NCBI GenBank assembly: GCA_015057525.1
Contig: SVEE01000005.1
Location: 93,510-157,509, forward strand
DNA from: Lachnospiraceae bacterium
GTDB taxonomy: Bacteria; Bacillota; Clostridia; Lachnospirales; Lachnospiraceae
Direction of reading: 5' to 3'
Length of the DNA stretch: 64,000 nt
The notes below the pieces were generated by a model. That model was not told the origin of the DNA, ran no database searches, and was given only the letters and a program-made list of their open reading frames with translations. Shown one piece after another: positions 27,549 to 38,091 of the stretch; positions within the stretch are counted from its first letter, which is position 1; each line of letters opens with the position of its first letter. The translations under genes and the position numbers were made by a program.

Positions 27549-28730
27549 TTAATCTCTCTTAACGATAGTTGCACAACCCATACCGCCACCGATACAAAGT
27601 GTTGCAAGACCAGTCTTAGCATCCTTAGCTTCCATCTCGTGAAGAAGTGTAACAAGGATACGGCATCCTGAAGCACCAACTGGATGTCCAAGTGCAATAG
27701 CTCCACCGTTTGGATTGAGCTGCTTGTCTACATCAATACCAAGATCTCTACCAACCGCGATTGACTGTGCAGCAAATGCCTCGTTAGCCTCAATAATATC
27801 AAACTGATCGATAGTCATTCCAGCCTTATCCATAACCTTCTTAGTAGCAGGAACTGGACCAATACCCATAACCTCTGGTCTACATCCAGCAAGAGCACCA
27901 GCTACCCATGTAGCCATAGGTGTAACACCAAGCTCCTTAGCCTTCTCCTCAGACATAACTACGATAGCTGCAGCACCATCATTAATACCTGATGCGTTAC
28001 CAGCAGTTACGAAACCATCCTTGTTAATAGGACGAAGCTTTGCAAGACCTTCCATAGATGTACCAGCTCTTGGTCCCTCATCCTTAGCAAATACGATTTC
28101 AGCTTTCTTAGTCTTAATAGTTACAGGAACGATTTCCTTATCGAAAGCACCTGATGCCTGAGCTGCCTCAGCCTTCTGCTGACTCTTTACAGCAAACTCA
28201 TCAAGCTCTTCTCTAGTGATTCCCCACTCCTCACAGATGTTATCTGCAGTCTTGATCATATGGTAATCGTTGAATGCATCCCAAAGAGCATCATTAACCA
28301 TACAGTCCTTCATAACAGCATTGTTCATACGGTATCCGAAACGTGCCTTATCAAGAGCATATGGAGCCATAGACATGTTCTCCATACCACCAGCTACAAC
28401 GATATCAGCCTCACCAGCCATAATCATCTGAGCTGCCATATTCACACAGTTAAGACCTGAACCACAAACAACATTTATTGTAACAGCTGGAACCTCGTTA
28501 GGAAGTCCTGCCTTGATAGATGCCTGACGTGCAACGTTCTGTCCTAAACCTGCCTGGATTACACAACCCATATATACCTGATCAACTGCTTCTGGAGCAA
28601 CTCCTGCTCTGTTTAAAGCTTCCTTGATTACGATTGCGCCAAGCTCTGCTGCTGGAGTGTTACTTAATGTTCCACCCATAGTACCAATTGCTGTACGACA
28701 TGCGCCTGCTAAAACTACTTTTTTTGACAT
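27549..28730 (-). CDS. thlA: Acetyl-CoA acetyltransferase (thiolase)
   Basis: Condenses two acetyl-CoA to acetoacetyl-CoA, the first step of butyrate formation. The start [16 protein letters not shown] (393 residues) is the family's usual N terminus; the ORF track adds six codons that are part of the ribosome binding site. The acylated Cys is in [13 protein letters not shown], the His in [11 protein letters not shown] and the second catalytic Cys in [11 protein letters not shown]. It is the first gene of the operon and has a clear promoter about 65 bases upstream, directly after ygiQ. Confidence 0.96.
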   Translation of the reverse strand: MSKKVVLAGACRTAIGTMGGTLSNTPAAELGAIVIKEALNRAGVAPEAVDQVYMGCVIQAGLGQNVARQASIKAGLPNEVPAVTINVVCGSGLNCVNMAAQMIMAGEADIVVAGGMENMSMAPYALDKARFGYRMNNAVMKDCMVNDALWDAFNDYHMIKTADNICEEWGITREELDEFAVKSQQKAEAAQASGAFDKEIVPVTIKTKKAEIVFAKDEGPRAGTSMEGLAKLRPINKDGFVTAGNASGINDGAAAIVVMSEEKAKELGVTPMATWVAGALAGCRPEVMGIGPVPATKKVMDKAGMTIDQFDIIEANEAFAAQSIAVGRDLGIDVDKQLNPNGGAIALGHPVGASGCRILVTLLHEMEAKDAKTGLATLCIGGGMGCATIVKRD

Positions 28731-28796
28731 GATTAAAATTTCCTCCATTTTAAAATTTTATGTCTAAAGAGCATACCTCTCGACATTGTTAGTCCT

Positions 28797-28825
28797 ATAA
28801 TACCATATTTAATACGCTTTCGCAA
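28797..28825 (-). promoter_or_regulatory. Extended -10 promoter of the butyrate operon
   Basis: TTGCGA, 17 bases, then TATTAT preceded by TGG (extended -10) on the minus strand. It sits in the 90-base gap between the ygiQ stop and thlA, so the operon is transcribed independently of ygiQ. Confidence 0.65.
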
Positions 28826-28837
28826 TATTATAACGAT

Positions 28838-30754
28838 TTACTTTTTCTTCTTTTTGTGGACATTTCTTATTGTTTTTTTTGACTTAGATTGTCCTGAATT
28901 CTTATCATTTTTCTTTGGTTTAAATACTCCATCGTTCTTTTTGGGGCGTATTAGAGATTTTTTATCAAATCCAATCAAATCAGTCCTTTTTGCAATAACC
29001 AGAGCCTCATGCACCAAATCATAATTCTTAGGATTTCTATATTGAATCAAAGCTCTTTGCATCGCTTTTTCATGAGGAGATATAGGAACATAAACCGGCT
29101 CCATATTTCTCGGATCAACACCTGTATAATACATACAGGTAGAAATTGTGGATGGAGTTGGATAAAAATCCTGTACCTGCTCAGGCATGTAGCCTAAATC
29201 CCTTAAATATTCCGCAAGTTTAACCGCATCCTTCATGGTAGAACCTGGATGAGACGACATGAGATAAGGCACCATATACTGTTTCATGCCAAGTTCTTCA
29301 TTTATTTTTTTGTACTTATCACAAAATGCTTTAAAAACGGAATTCTCTGGTTTTCCCATTTTATTCAAAACATTGTTTGACACATGTTCAGGCGCCACCT
29401 TTAGTTGTCCACTTATGTGATATTTACAGAGTTCTCTAAAAAATTCATCATCCTTGTCAGCCATGAGATAATCAAATCTGATTCCTGATCTAACAAATAC
29501 TTTTTTAACATTTGGAAGCTCTCTCAGTTTCCTCAAAAGTTCTAAGTAATCAGAATGGTCAACATTCAAATTCTGACACGGCTTAGGAAACAAGCATTGT
29601 TTATCCTTGCAAACACCATATTTTTTCTGTTTTTCACATGCCTTAACTCTAAAATTAGCTGTAGGTCCTCCCACATCATGAATGTAACCTTTAAAGTCCG
29701 GCTCCCAAATCATTTTTTCTGCTTCTTTTATAATAGATTTATGGCTTCTTGTCTGCAAAGTTCTCCCTTGATGAAATGTTAATGCACAAAAGCTACAACC
29801 ACCAAAGCACCCTCTATTACTTACTAAACTAAACTTTATCTCTGATATGGCAGGAATCCCACCCAAAGGCTCATAACTCGGATGATATGTTCTTGCATAG
29901 TCAAGAGAATATACCCTATCCATTTCGCTTTCAGATAAAGGTTTCGCTGGTGGATTTTGAACAACATATTGATGGTCATTATATTTTTCTACCAACACCT
30001 TGCCTGTAAAATAATCTGTGTTATCATATTGAATTTTAAAGCTTTTTGCATAATTTATCTTGTCACTTACAAGATCATCAAATTCAGGCAACGCAGTAAA
30101 TTCATCCAGATTATCAGTATTTTTTGTTCTATACGCAGTACCTTTTACATACGTAATATCTTTTACATCAATTCCTGCCTCAAGAGCCTCTGCAACCTCA
30201 ACAATGGCATTCTCTCCCATACCATAAATAAGAATATCCGCTTGTGAGTCCACTAATATGGAATGTTTTAATCTATTTGACCAGTAATCATAATGTGCTA
30301 ATCTTCTAAGACTTGCCTCAATTCCACCTATAATGATAGGCTTTTTCTTGTATTTTCTTCTAATCAAATTACAGTAAACTATTGTGGCGTAATCAGGACG
30401 TTTACCCATTTCACCACCTGGTGTATATGCATCCACACTTCTTCTCTTCTTAGAAACAGAATAATGATTAACCATAGAATCCATATTCCCAGCACTAACT
30501 AAAAAGCCCAATCTAGGTTCACCATATATATCTATGCTTTCCACATTCTTCCAATCAGGTTGTGCAATAATTGCAACCTTATATCCATACAGTTCAAGCA
30601 TTCTGCTTATTATTGCAGGTCCGAAAGAAGGATGATCTACATATGCATCTCCAATAACAAAAACAAAATCTGGTCTATCCCAACCTTTTAATTCCATTTC
30701 GTTTTTATTGAGTGGCAAAAATCTACTGTCATATTCATAATTTAAATTGTTCAT
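28838..30754 (-). CDS. ygiQ: YgiQ family radical SAM protein
   Basis: A 638-residue radical S-adenosylmethionine protein of the YgiQ/UPF0313 family; the substrate is unknown. It has the N-terminal B12-binding-like domain (about 30-200), the YgiQ landmark block [24 protein letters not shown] and the Fe-S cluster motif CxxxCxxC in [20 protein letters not shown]. The conserved [16 protein letters not shown] and [17 protein letters not shown] blocks follow. The last 40 residues are a Lys-rich tail ([13 protein letters not shown]) that may bind RNA or be disordered. Its AGGTGA overlaps the mreB stop, so it is co-transcribed with mreB. Confidence 0.93.
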   Translation of the reverse strand: MNNLNYEYDSRFLPLNKNEMELKGWDRPDFVFVIGDAYVDHPSFGPAIISRMLELYGYKVAIIAQPDWKNVESIDIYGEPRLGFLVSAGNMDSMVNHYSVSKKRRSVDAYTPGGEMGKRPDYATIVYCNLIRRKYKKKPIIIGGIEASLRRLAHYDYWSNRLKHSILVDSQADILIYGMGENAIVEVAEALEAGIDVKDITYVKGTAYRTKNTDNLDEFTALPEFDDLVSDKINYAKSFKIQYDNTDYFTGKVLVEKYNDHQYVVQNPPAKPLSESEMDRVYSLDYARTYHPSYEPLGGIPAISEIKFSLVSNRGCFGGCSFCALTFHQGRTLQTRSHKSIIKEAEKMIWEPDFKGYIHDVGGPTANFRVKACEKQKKYGVCKDKQCLFPKPCQNLNVDHSDYLELLRKLRELPNVKKVFVRSGIRFDYLMADKDDEFFRELCKYHISGQLKVAPEHVSNNVLNKMGKPENSVFKAFCDKYKKINEELGMKQYMVPYLMSSHPGSTMKDAVKLAEYLRDLGYMPEQVQDFYPTPSTISTCMYYTGVDPRNMEPVYVPISPHEKAMQRALIQYRNPKNYDLVHEALVIAKRTDLIGFDKKSLIRPKKNDGVFKPKKNDKNSGQSKSKKTIRNVHKKKKK

Positions 30755-30770
30755 GTTTTATTTTCACCTA

Positions 30771-31775
30771 TTATTCTGCTGTAGGAGTTGAACCATCTCT
30801 AATATAAGATTTTGCAGTACCTGCACCCTTAGCTACAACCAACTCCGGATTATCAATTTTTACAGCTTTTACTCCAATTTTAGCTTCAATAAGCTTATCC
30901 ATTCCAAATATTTTGCTTCCGCCACCAGTAAGAATAATTCCGTGCTCAGAGATGTCCGAAACAAGTTCAGGAGGAGCTGCCTCCAAGGTAATCTTTATAG
31001 CCTCTATGATTTGGTCGGATACCTCTTTTACCGCCTCAATCATCTCAGAAGATTTAACTGGAATCTTTGCTGGCAAACCTCTCACAAGTTCTTTACCTTT
31101 TGCATATCCCACAGCATCTTTTTGTCTTGGATACACTGAGCCAATATCAAGTTTAAGTTGCTCTGCTGAAACATCACCAAGAAGTATATTATGACGTTTT
31201 CTCATGTACTTAATAATAGCATCATCAAAATCGTCTCCTGCAACTTTAATAGATTTGCTCTCGTTAATTCCTCCCTTGGAAACCACAGCAATATCTGTAG
31301 TTCCACCGCCTATATCAACTATCATATATCCAAAAGGAGTATTAATATTAATTCCTGCACCAACCGCAGCTGCAAAAGGCTCCTCAAGTATATAAACATT
31401 TTTTGCACCTGTTCTATAGACGGCATCCTCCACGGCTCGTCTTTCAACTTCTGTTACACCACTTGGTACACAAACACAAATATTTGGACGTCCCCAAATT
31501 CTACGCTGTTCAATAGCATTTTTTACATATGCCTTAACCATTCGCTCTGTAAGGGTGTAGTCAGATATAACACCATGCTTTATTGGCTTAACAACATCAA
31601 TATCCTCCGGTGTCTTACCTAACATTTTTTTTGCCTTATTGCCCACCGCAATAATCTTTTTGCTTCTAACTTCATAAGCCACAACTGAGGGCTGATTAAC
31701 AACAATCCCTTTATCTTTAATATAAATAACCGTATTACAGGTTCCTAAATCTATTCCTATATCAATATTAACCAC
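30771..31775 (-). CDS. mreB: MreB/Mbl-family actin-like cell-shape protein
   Basis: Actin-like filament protein that guides lateral cell-wall synthesis. The start is a GTG giving MVNIDIGIDLGTCNTVIY (334 residues): AAGGAG lies 6 bases upstream, and the ATG used by the ORF track is part of that ribosome binding site. Phosphate-loop 1 DLGTCNTV, phosphate-loop 2 DIGGGTTDIAV, the adenosine motif GIILTGGGSKIFG and the EEPFAAAVGAGI block are all present. No mreC or mreD is adjacent, which fits an Mbl- or MreBH-like paralogue. It lies between ygiQ and the coiled-coil gene, separated from the latter by a terminator. Confidence 0.93.
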   Translation of the reverse strand: MVNIDIGIDLGTCNTVIYIKDKGIVVNQPSVVAYEVRSKKIIAVGNKAKKMLGKTPEDIDVVKPIKHGVISDYTLTERMVKAYVKNAIEQRRIWGRPNICVCVPSGVTEVERRAVEDAVYRTGAKNVYILEEPFAAAVGAGININTPFGYMIVDIGGGTTDIAVVSKGGINESKSIKVAGDDFDDAIIKYMRKRHNILLGDVSAEQLKLDIGSVYPRQKDAVGYAKGKELVRGLPAKIPVKSSEMIEAVKEVSDQIIEAIKITLEAAPPELVSDISEHGIILTGGGSKIFGMDKLIEAKIGVKAVKIDNPELVVAKGAGTAKSYIRDGSTPTAE

Positions 31776-31836
31776 AATATACTCCTTCATCTAATTTGTA
31801 AATCACATAAACGCATCATAAATTGTATAAAAAGGC

Positions 31837-31891
31837 AAAAAAATAGTGCCTGCTTACAATACTTGATTATAAGCATGGACACTATTTTTTT
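31837..31891 (-). terminator. Terminator after the coiled-coil/AAA gene
   Basis: A long imperfect stem with AAAAAAATAGTG pairing with CACTATTTTTTT and an inner GCTTA/TAAGC helix, ending in seven T. It separates the unusual cluster from mreB. Confidence 0.8.
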
Positions 31892-31897
31892 CAATAA

Positions 31898-34800
31898 TTA
31901 TTTCAAATCTTCGCTTAGCAAATATTTCTTGCCAGCCTGACCCTTTGACTTTTCTCTTTCTTCACATTTAATCATGCCATCATCAATAGCCTTAATCATT
32001 CTATCAATGTTACCTGATTCCATAGCCATAAGAAGATTTCTGATAGTTCCATCAACTGACTCTTCTGCCTTAAATCCTCTCTGTGAAATATAACCCTTAG
32101 CAATAGCCAACATATCTGCATTAGAAAGATTTAAAACATCCAACTTGTGAGGGAACTTATCACTAACAGATTTAGCATTAGTCATCAATCTGTTTATGCT
32201 CTCCTTCTCACCTGTAAGTACTATTACAACGTCATTCTTTGCAACATCGGCAAGTGAAACTAATTCAGTCAATTTCTCAGGAGTTACAAGACCTGAATTT
32301 TCAATTACAAGACAACCACCTTTAAGCTTAACCATAGCATCCTCAAGCTTAACCTTGTTTAATGCCTGAGCTTTTATCTTAGCAATTGCCTTCGCCTTAC
32401 AAATACCCATGTCATAAAAACTTCTAGCAAAGTCTTCACCCATACTTGTGAGGCCAAATCCGTGCTCGCCAAGAAGTACTACATTTCTAGTACCCTGTGG
32501 AGCATTAGAAATCTTATTAAACATCTTGATAAGATTAGATGAAACAGATTCAACCTTTGTAAACTTCTCAAGATAATATGCAGCAAGTGGAAGTTTTCCG
32601 TTCTCTGCTGGCTTAGTTAAATCAATCTTGATATTCTCAGCATCTTTTGTTGCCTTAAGAGCGGCTTCTTCTGCTTTCTTAGCTGCAGCTACAGCACTCT
32701 TAGCATCAGCTACCTTCTTAGCTGCATTAGCAGCTAACTCGTTTATTTCTTCCTCAGCTTTCTTTCTTGCCACAGCAGATGTCTGTGCAACTAAAGCAAT
32801 ATTAGAAACCTTCTGAGCTGCCTCATCCGAAATCTTTCTAGCATCATCAGCCTTCTTCTTTGCGTCTTCCTCTGCCTTCTTAGCTTCGACTTCTGCATCA
32901 GACTTAATCTTAGCAATATCATCAGCAGCTTTCTTTTCTGCATCGGCAATAGCCTTCTTAATTTCTTCAACCTTACTTAAAGCAGCTTTTTCATCATTAT
33001 TTGCCGCATCATGAGCCTTAAGCGCTTCTTCTGCTTTCTTTTTTGAATCTGCCGCCTGCTTATCTGCATCAACTACAGCAGCCTTCTTAGTCTCAAGGTT
33101 ACTCTTTGCCTGAGCACTTTCGGACTCTGACTTCTTAGTGAATTCTTCAACCTGCACATGAGCATCATTCACTTTCTGTTTAGCAGATTTCTCAGCGTTT
33201 TCAGCCTCTTCTAATGCTTTCTTTGCTTCAGCAACCTTTCTAGTAGCCTCATCAGCAAGCTTCTTAGCCTCTTCCTCGGCCTTCTTCTTTACATCAAGCT
33301 CAGCCTTTGCTTTAGACTCTATCTCTTCTATTTTCTTTGTAGCTTCTTCTACTTCTTTCTTAGCAACCTGTGCCTTATTAGTAGCTTCATCAGCAAGTTT
33401 CTTAGCTGCATCATGCTCCTTCATAGCATCTTCAGCTTTCTTATGAGCCTCATCTGCAGTCCTCTTAGCTGACTCTTCTTCCTTCTTCTTTGCATCAATA
33501 GTTACCTTGCTTGAAGTCTCTATTTCTGCAACCTTCTTATTAGCATTTTCAGTTACCTTAGATGCTGCTTCTTTAACTTCTCTCTCTGCTTCCTCTAATG
33601 CTTTCAATGCCGCATCAGCTGTAGCTTTTAACTTACCTTCTTCTTCCGATGCCTTTTTAGCATCATCCAAAGCTTTCTGCTTGTCATCTTCTATACGCTT
33701 AGCAATTTCTCTTTCAGCCTTTTCTGCCTCTTCGAGCTGTAATGTCGCTTCCTGAGTCTTCTTTTTAGCTTCATTGAGAACTTTTTCAGCTTCTTGCTTA
33801 GCCTTACTTCTAGCTTCTTCTTCAGCTTTCTTTCTGCTTTCTTCAGCAGCCTTAACTCTCTCCTCTTCGAGAGCTTTACGCTTAGCTTCTTCTTCAGCCT
33901 TACGTATTTCAGCTTCTTCAGCCTTCTTCTTAGCCGCTTCTTCGTGTCTTGCCTTAGCCTGAGCTTCTGCAATTCTTCTCTGCTGTTCGTCCGCACGACG
34001 TTCAGCCTCTTTTAATTTATTTCTCTGAGCCTCAGCCTTTTTCATAGCCTCTTCAGCAGCAGCTTTCTTCTTTGCAGCCTCTGCTTCAGCGGCCTTCTTG
34101 CGAGCCTCATCTATGGCAGCCTTTTTCTTAGCTTCCTCTTCAACAGCTTTCTTAGTAGGATCTACCTTGACAGTCTTTTCAGGTTCAGTCTTTTTATCTC
34201 CCGAATCATCAAAATTAGCAAGCTTAGAAATTTCTGCACCTAACGAATCTTCATCATCATCGCCCATGTCATACATGCTCTTAACATCATTTGTAGGAGT
34301 TGTTCTATTTGGTACGATACTTATTATATCATCAGAATTCTTGTCCTTAGCAACTGACTTCTCTGTCTCTTGCCAAGCAACACTATCTGAAATAATTGTT
34401 GTGTCTCCATCTTTTGAGAAAGTAACATCATCAGTTTCCTTTTCTTCTCCACCGATAATCTTAACATCTCCACTTCCACCAACAATCTTTGTAGGCTGGA
34501 GTTTTGCCTTCTCCTCATTAATTCTATTATCAGGTTTAGTTGTAGTCTTAAGACTAATTTTTGATTCAGGTTTTTTCTCTTCCTGTTTAGGAGCTTCAGA
34601 TTTAACTGTTTCTGGTTTTTTAACATCCTTCTTATCAGTCTCAGATGTAGAACTATTATCTACCTTAAGATTTAAACCTAATCCAGACTTCTTATCTGAT
34701 GAACCTGAAAGCCCACCTGTTCCACCAAGACCACCAAGGCCTGATGTACTACCTAATCCACCACCAGTAGGTTTATCTAAAGACTTACCAGACTTATCTG

Positions 34801-35224
34801 CCTGTATACCAACACTCATTCCAAGACTTTCTGAAGTAGACTTGCTCTCTTCCTTTTTATCAGTCTTCTTTGCAGTATCAGACTTAGCAGCCTCTGTCTT
34901 TTTGGTCTCTTCAACTTTTGGAGTTTCTGTCTTAGGTTCTTCAGCTTTAGCCTCTTCCTTAACAGGTGTTTCCTCAAATTCGATACCCAACTCAGCAGCT
35001 TGTTTGCGTCGTTTTTTCTCTTCAATCTTTGCTAAGTCATCTGCTGATAAAGTTTTATATTTAGGTTTTTCTCCATCAGCGGAAGATGTCTTAGTAGATT
35101 TGCTTCCCCCAGCTAGCTGTGCAGCTTCTTGCTCTTTTTTTAACTGTGCAGCTTTAGCGGCTTTTTCTTTTTCAACTTGTGCTCTAACGGCAGCAATCAA
35201 TGCTTCTCTTTGATCAATAGCCAC
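31898..35224 (-). CDS. Coiled-coil protein with degenerate C-terminal AAA-like domain
   Basis: A 1108-residue protein of unknown function, starting at GTG with GGAGG 8 bases upstream. The N terminus (MAIDQREALIAAVRAQVEKE) is helical, followed by a disordered Lys/Glu/Thr-rich segment (about 40-350) with a Gly-rich patch (GLGSTSGLGGLGGTGG). About 360-880 is a nearly continuous Ala/Lys/Glu coiled coil (AEEEAKRKALEE type). The last 195 residues are globular: VVLLGEHGFGLTSMGEDFAR sits where a CbxX/CfqX-type AAA Walker A would be, but the Lys is replaced by Leu, and CLVIENSG replaces the Walker B DE. ATP hydrolysis is therefore unlikely. It follows the acidic TPR gene and ends in a terminator. Confidence 0.8.
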   Translation of the reverse strand: MAIDQREALIAAVRAQVEKEKAAKAAQLKKEQEAAQLAGGSKSTKTSSADGEKPKYKTLSADDLAKIEEKKRRKQAAELGIEFEETPVKEEAKAEEPKTETPKVEETKKTEAAKSDTAKKTDKKEESKSTSESLGMSVGIQADKSGKSLDKPTGGGLGSTSGLGGLGGTGGLSGSSDKKSGLGLNLKVDNSSTSETDKKDVKKPETVKSEAPKQEEKKPESKISLKTTTKPDNRINEEKAKLQPTKIVGGSGDVKIIGGEEKETDDVTFSKDGDTTIISDSVAWQETEKSVAKDKNSDDIISIVPNRTTPTNDVKSMYDMGDDDEDSLGAEISKLANFDDSGDKKTEPEKTVKVDPTKKAVEEEAKKKAAIDEARKKAAEAEAAKKKAAAEEAMKKAEAQRNKLKEAERRADEQQRRIAEAQAKARHEEAAKKKAEEAEIRKAEEEAKRKALEEERVKAAEESRKKAEEEARSKAKQEAEKVLNEAKKKTQEATLQLEEAEKAEREIAKRIEDDKQKALDDAKKASEEEGKLKATADAALKALEEAEREVKEAASKVTENANKKVAEIETSSKVTIDAKKKEEESAKRTADEAHKKAEDAMKEHDAAKKLADEATNKAQVAKKEVEEATKKIEEIESKAKAELDVKKKAEEEAKKLADEATRKVAEAKKALEEAENAEKSAKQKVNDAHVQVEEFTKKSESESAQAKSNLETKKAAVVDADKQAADSKKKAEEALKAHDAANNDEKAALSKVEEIKKAIADAEKKAADDIAKIKSDAEVEAKKAEEDAKKKADDARKISDEAAQKVSNIALVAQTSAVARKKAEEEINELAANAAKKVADAKSAVAAAKKAEEAALKATKDAENIKIDLTKPAENGKLPLAAYYLEKFTKVESVSSNLIKMFNKISNAPQGTRNVVLLGEHGFGLTSMGEDFARSFYDMGICKAKAIAKIKAQALNKVKLEDAMVKLKGGCLVIENSGLVTPEKLTELVSLADVAKNDVVIVLTGEKESINRLMTNAKSVSDKFPHKLDVLNLSNADMLAIAKGYISQRGFKAEESVDGTIRNLLMAMESGNIDRMIKAIDDGMIKCEEREKSKGQAGKKYLLSEDLK

Positions 35225-35263
35225 TAGTTTTGCCTCCTTTCAGTAACACGATTTCGTCAAGAA

Positions 35264-38029
35264 TTATCTATATTCTTTCAACTTATTTAAGATATTTTTC
35301 TTAACAGAATCTATCTTCAAAGATGCTTTTAATTCATCTCGTGAAGGTCCTTCATATAATGTTTCATTGATTTGAGCATAACTTGTTGTGGTAGGTGCCA
35401 CACTTCCCAAATCAATACCAAGAGATGCCAGCAAAGCCTCTGCTTCTTTCAACATCTGCTCTTCTTTTTTGTTATTTTCTTGTATCTTATCCTTAGCCTC
35501 TGTCATAATCTCATTGAAATTATTTTCAACAGTTGTTATTTCCTTGTTGTAATTAGGGAACAAGGATGACTTAAATACAGGAAAATCTATTTTTTTCTTA
35601 GGAATCTCAAACTTAGGAATCTCTTCTATCTGTTCTTCCTGTTCTTCCTGTTCTTCCTGTTTTTCATATTCCTTGGTTTCTATTTCATGCTCCTTGGCAT
35701 AAGTTACCTCAACATAAGACTCTTCTTCATGAGATTCATCTTCATATGTCTCTTCTACAGATGATTCATCTTCGTAAGACTCCTCTTCTACAGTTTCTTC
35801 AACATATGTTTCTTCTTCAACAAAAACTTCTTCCTCGACAGCAGTTTCTTCTTCCTCTACTTCCTCGTAAGTTTCTGTTTCTATCTCTTCTTCCTCTGCA
35901 TAAGATTCTTCTTCATAAGACTCTTCTTCATAAGACTCTTCTTCATGAGATTCATCTTCATATGTCTCTTCTACAGATGATTCTTCCACATAAGACTCTT
36001 CTTCCACAGTTCCTTCAACATATGTTTCCTCTTCGACATATGTTTCCTCTTCAACATATGCTTCTTCAACAAAAACTTCTTCCTCGACAGCAGTTTCTTC
36101 TTTCTCTACTTCCTCGTAAGTTTCTGTTTCTATCTCTGCTTCCTCTGCATAAGACTCTTCTTCATGAGATTCATCCTCATACGATTCAGACATTTTTCCA
36201 AATTCATCTTCCGGTTCGGCAGAGAAATCATCTACGTCAAACTCATCATCATTTTCCGCAAGCTCAGCTTCCTCAATTTGATATTCTGATTCTTCTATCT
36301 CTTCTGACTCATCCTCATCCAATTTGAATTCATAATCATCATCAGTTGAATCATCATAATCCTCTTGAGCCATGACACCAAACTCACTATCATCATCAGA
36401 AGAAAAATCATCTACCTCAAATTCATCTTCTTCATCTTCAGCAAAAATTGCTTCTTCAAAAACAACTTCTTCCTTAGCTTTAGGAGGTGCAACAAATGTT
36501 TCTTTTAATCCATCTATGGTTTCCGCTTCAGCTTCAAAGCCGTCATCATCGTAATCTACAAATATGGCAGAATTCATATTAGATTTATTATTTTTAGCTG
36601 TGTCATAAGAAAAATCGGTTGTTACTTGATTTTCTTCATCAACATTATTCAAATCTTCTTCCGTTGTTGCATCAGTGAGTTCAAACAGTTCTTTGTTATA
36701 TCTATCTTCCGGCTCTTCTTCACTATCAGATTCATTATCTTTAGATTCTTCATCTGACTGCTTGTCATCGTTGTCTTTTGATATTTCAACAACTTCTTCA
36801 ACTAAATCATTATTTGATGTCACACTGTTTTCAGCACCTGAAATTTCTTCTATTTCATCTTCAGATACCAGTTCTTCCTCAGATTTACTATTATCACTAA
36901 GCGATGATTCACCTTCATTTTCAAACTCAACATCCGAATCTTTTCTCTTCTTTTGGAACACTTTTTTAAAGAATCCCATTTTTGTTTTTTGAGACTCCTC
37001 AACAGATTCATCCTCAAGTTTAACTTCATCTTGAGAATCAGAACTTGATGCATTATTTCCTTCTAATACATTATCAAAATAAAGATTCTCCTTACTAGAT
37101 TCATCATCTGCAGTCTCAGCAACTTCCTCACTTGTTGACTCATTCTTATCCGAAATATTTTCAGTAATTGAGTCACTATCCTCTGACGTACTATCTTCAT
37201 CCGCCTTTTGGGCTTCTTCTTTAGCCTTCTTTTTTTCAATTTTTTCTTGTTCTTTCAAGAATTTTTTAAGTTTTCTCTTAGAACCTATTTCTGCTTCCTC
37301 ATTATCATCAACCATAATAGTTATTTCTGCTTCTTTAGGATGAATTCTTAATTCATCTGCTTCAAGCAGCTTTTGTTCTACAAGTCTAAGTTCTTCTTGC
37401 TCAGGATTATCATCACTTTCTTGTTCGGAAGCATACACATAGAAAAGCTCATTAATATCTAATTTATTATCTTCAATATCAGCTATACGATTTAAATTAT
37501 CTATATTCTTAAAGGTAGCTGCATACTCACGAGCCAAAGACTCAGCATCCTCATCCTTACCCATAACCTTATATAATAGATAAAGTTCAAAGCTCCAATC
37601 ATAATCTTGACTTTGAACATACCTCGGATACAAATACTCCTCTAATACGTTGCTATCTACCTTGTTAGCTTTATCGTATATATACTTTAGCTGTACTGTC
37701 TCTTCGTTATACTCATCAGCGTCAAACATATATATATCGTAATATGTTTTAGCCAAATCAAAATAACCAACTCTTAAATACAAATCAACAAGAGAATACA
37801 TTACTCGCTTTGCTTCTGGCGCAATTTTATGCGCCATAAGCAAAATTTCTCTCGCATCTATATATCTGCCTGTTTTTATATATACATCTCCACATAATCT
37901 TAAAAACTGAGGATTAAGAGACTTGGATAAATCCTGGCTGTCAATTATATCTAATGCAAGGCTGTATTCTCTTGAATTAGCCAATTCTTTAATTTTATTT
38001 ACACTGGACATGCTAAGACCTGAGCCCAT
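35264..38029 (-). CDS. TPR protein with long acidic repeat-rich tail
   Basis: A 921-residue protein of unknown function. The start MGSGLSMSSVNKIKE is set by GAGGTG 6 bases upstream; the track adds six codons. Residues 8-215 form about five TPR-like helical hairpins (ALDIIDSQDL, RYIDAREILLMAHKIAP, YFDLAKTYYDIYMF). A Lys-rich patch (KRKLKKFLKEQEKIEKKKAK) is followed by some 500 residues dominated by Glu, Asp and Ser, including repeats such as EIETETYEEVEEEETAVEEE. The final 110 residues are less acidic and helical, ending DSVKKNILNKLKEYR. No signal peptide or membrane segment is seen, so it is probably a cytoplasmic scaffold. It lies between the YbjQ-type and coiled-coil genes, 40 to 60 bases from each. 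Confidence 0.8.
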   Translation of the reverse strand: MGSGLSMSSVNKIKELANSREYSLALDIIDSQDLSKSLNPQFLRLCGDVYIKTGRYIDAREILLMAHKIAPEAKRVMYSLVDLYLRVGYFDLAKTYYDIYMFDADEYNEETVQLKYIYDKANKVDSNVLEEYLYPRYVQSQDYDWSFELYLLYKVMGKDEDAESLAREYAATFKNIDNLNRIADIEDNKLDINELFYVYASEQESDDNPEQEELRLVEQKLLEADELRIHPKEAEITIMVDDNEEAEIGSKRKLKKFLKEQEKIEKKKAKEEAQKADEDSTSEDSDSITENISDKNESTSEEVAETADDESSKENLYFDNVLEGNNASSSDSQDEVKLEDESVEESQKTKMGFFKKVFQKKRKDSDVEFENEGESSLSDNSKSEEELVSEDEIEEISGAENSVTSNNDLVEEVVEISKDNDDKQSDEESKDNESDSEEEPEDRYNKELFELTDATTEEDLNNVDEENQVTTDFSYDTAKNNKSNMNSAIFVDYDDDGFEAEAETIDGLKETFVAPPKAKEEVVFEEAIFAEDEEDEFEVDDFSSDDDSEFGVMAQEDYDDSTDDDYEFKLDEDESEEIEESEYQIEEAELAENDDEFDVDDFSAEPEDEFGKMSESYEDESHEEESYAEEAEIETETYEEVEKEETAVEEEVFVEEAYVEEETYVEEETYVEGTVEEESYVEESSVEETYEDESHEEESYEEESYEEESYAEEEEIETETYEEVEEEETAVEEEVFVEEETYVEETVEEESYEDESSVEETYEDESHEEESYVEVTYAKEHEIETKEYEKQEEQEEQEEQIEEIPKFEIPKKKIDFPVFKSSLFPNYNKEITTVENNFNEIMTEAKDKIQENNKKEEQMLKEAEALLASLGIDLGSVAPTTTSYAQINETLYEGPSRDELKASLKIDSVKKNILNKLKEYR
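35690..36190. repeat. Coding tandem repeats in the acidic TPR gene
   Basis: Three imperfect copies of a block encoding ESHEEESY ... EIETETYEEVE ... EEVFVEE lie in the acidic part of the gene, with shorter TYVEEE/SYEEE units nested inside. The DNA copies are long and similar enough to recombine, so length variation between strains is expected. Confidence 0.8.
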
Positions 38030-38091
38030 ATCATTCACCTCAAACAAATCAATATTCTAAGTTTATCACACAGCTTGGTCTTTTACAATAA

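Noticed and set aside
34098-35213. 371-residue plus-strand ORF
   Set aside because: It lies entirely within the coiled-coil gene on the other strand; long antisense frames arise from its biased Lys/Glu/Ala codons, and there is no ribosome binding site.
35690-36190. Regular repeats that could suggest a CRISPR array
   Set aside because: The repeats are in frame, vary in length and encode acidic protein; there are no uniform spacers and no cas genes.
35746-36327. 193-residue Leu/His-rich plus-strand ORF
   Set aside because: It is the antisense of the acidic coding repeats; the composition is a by-product of GAA/GAG-rich codons.
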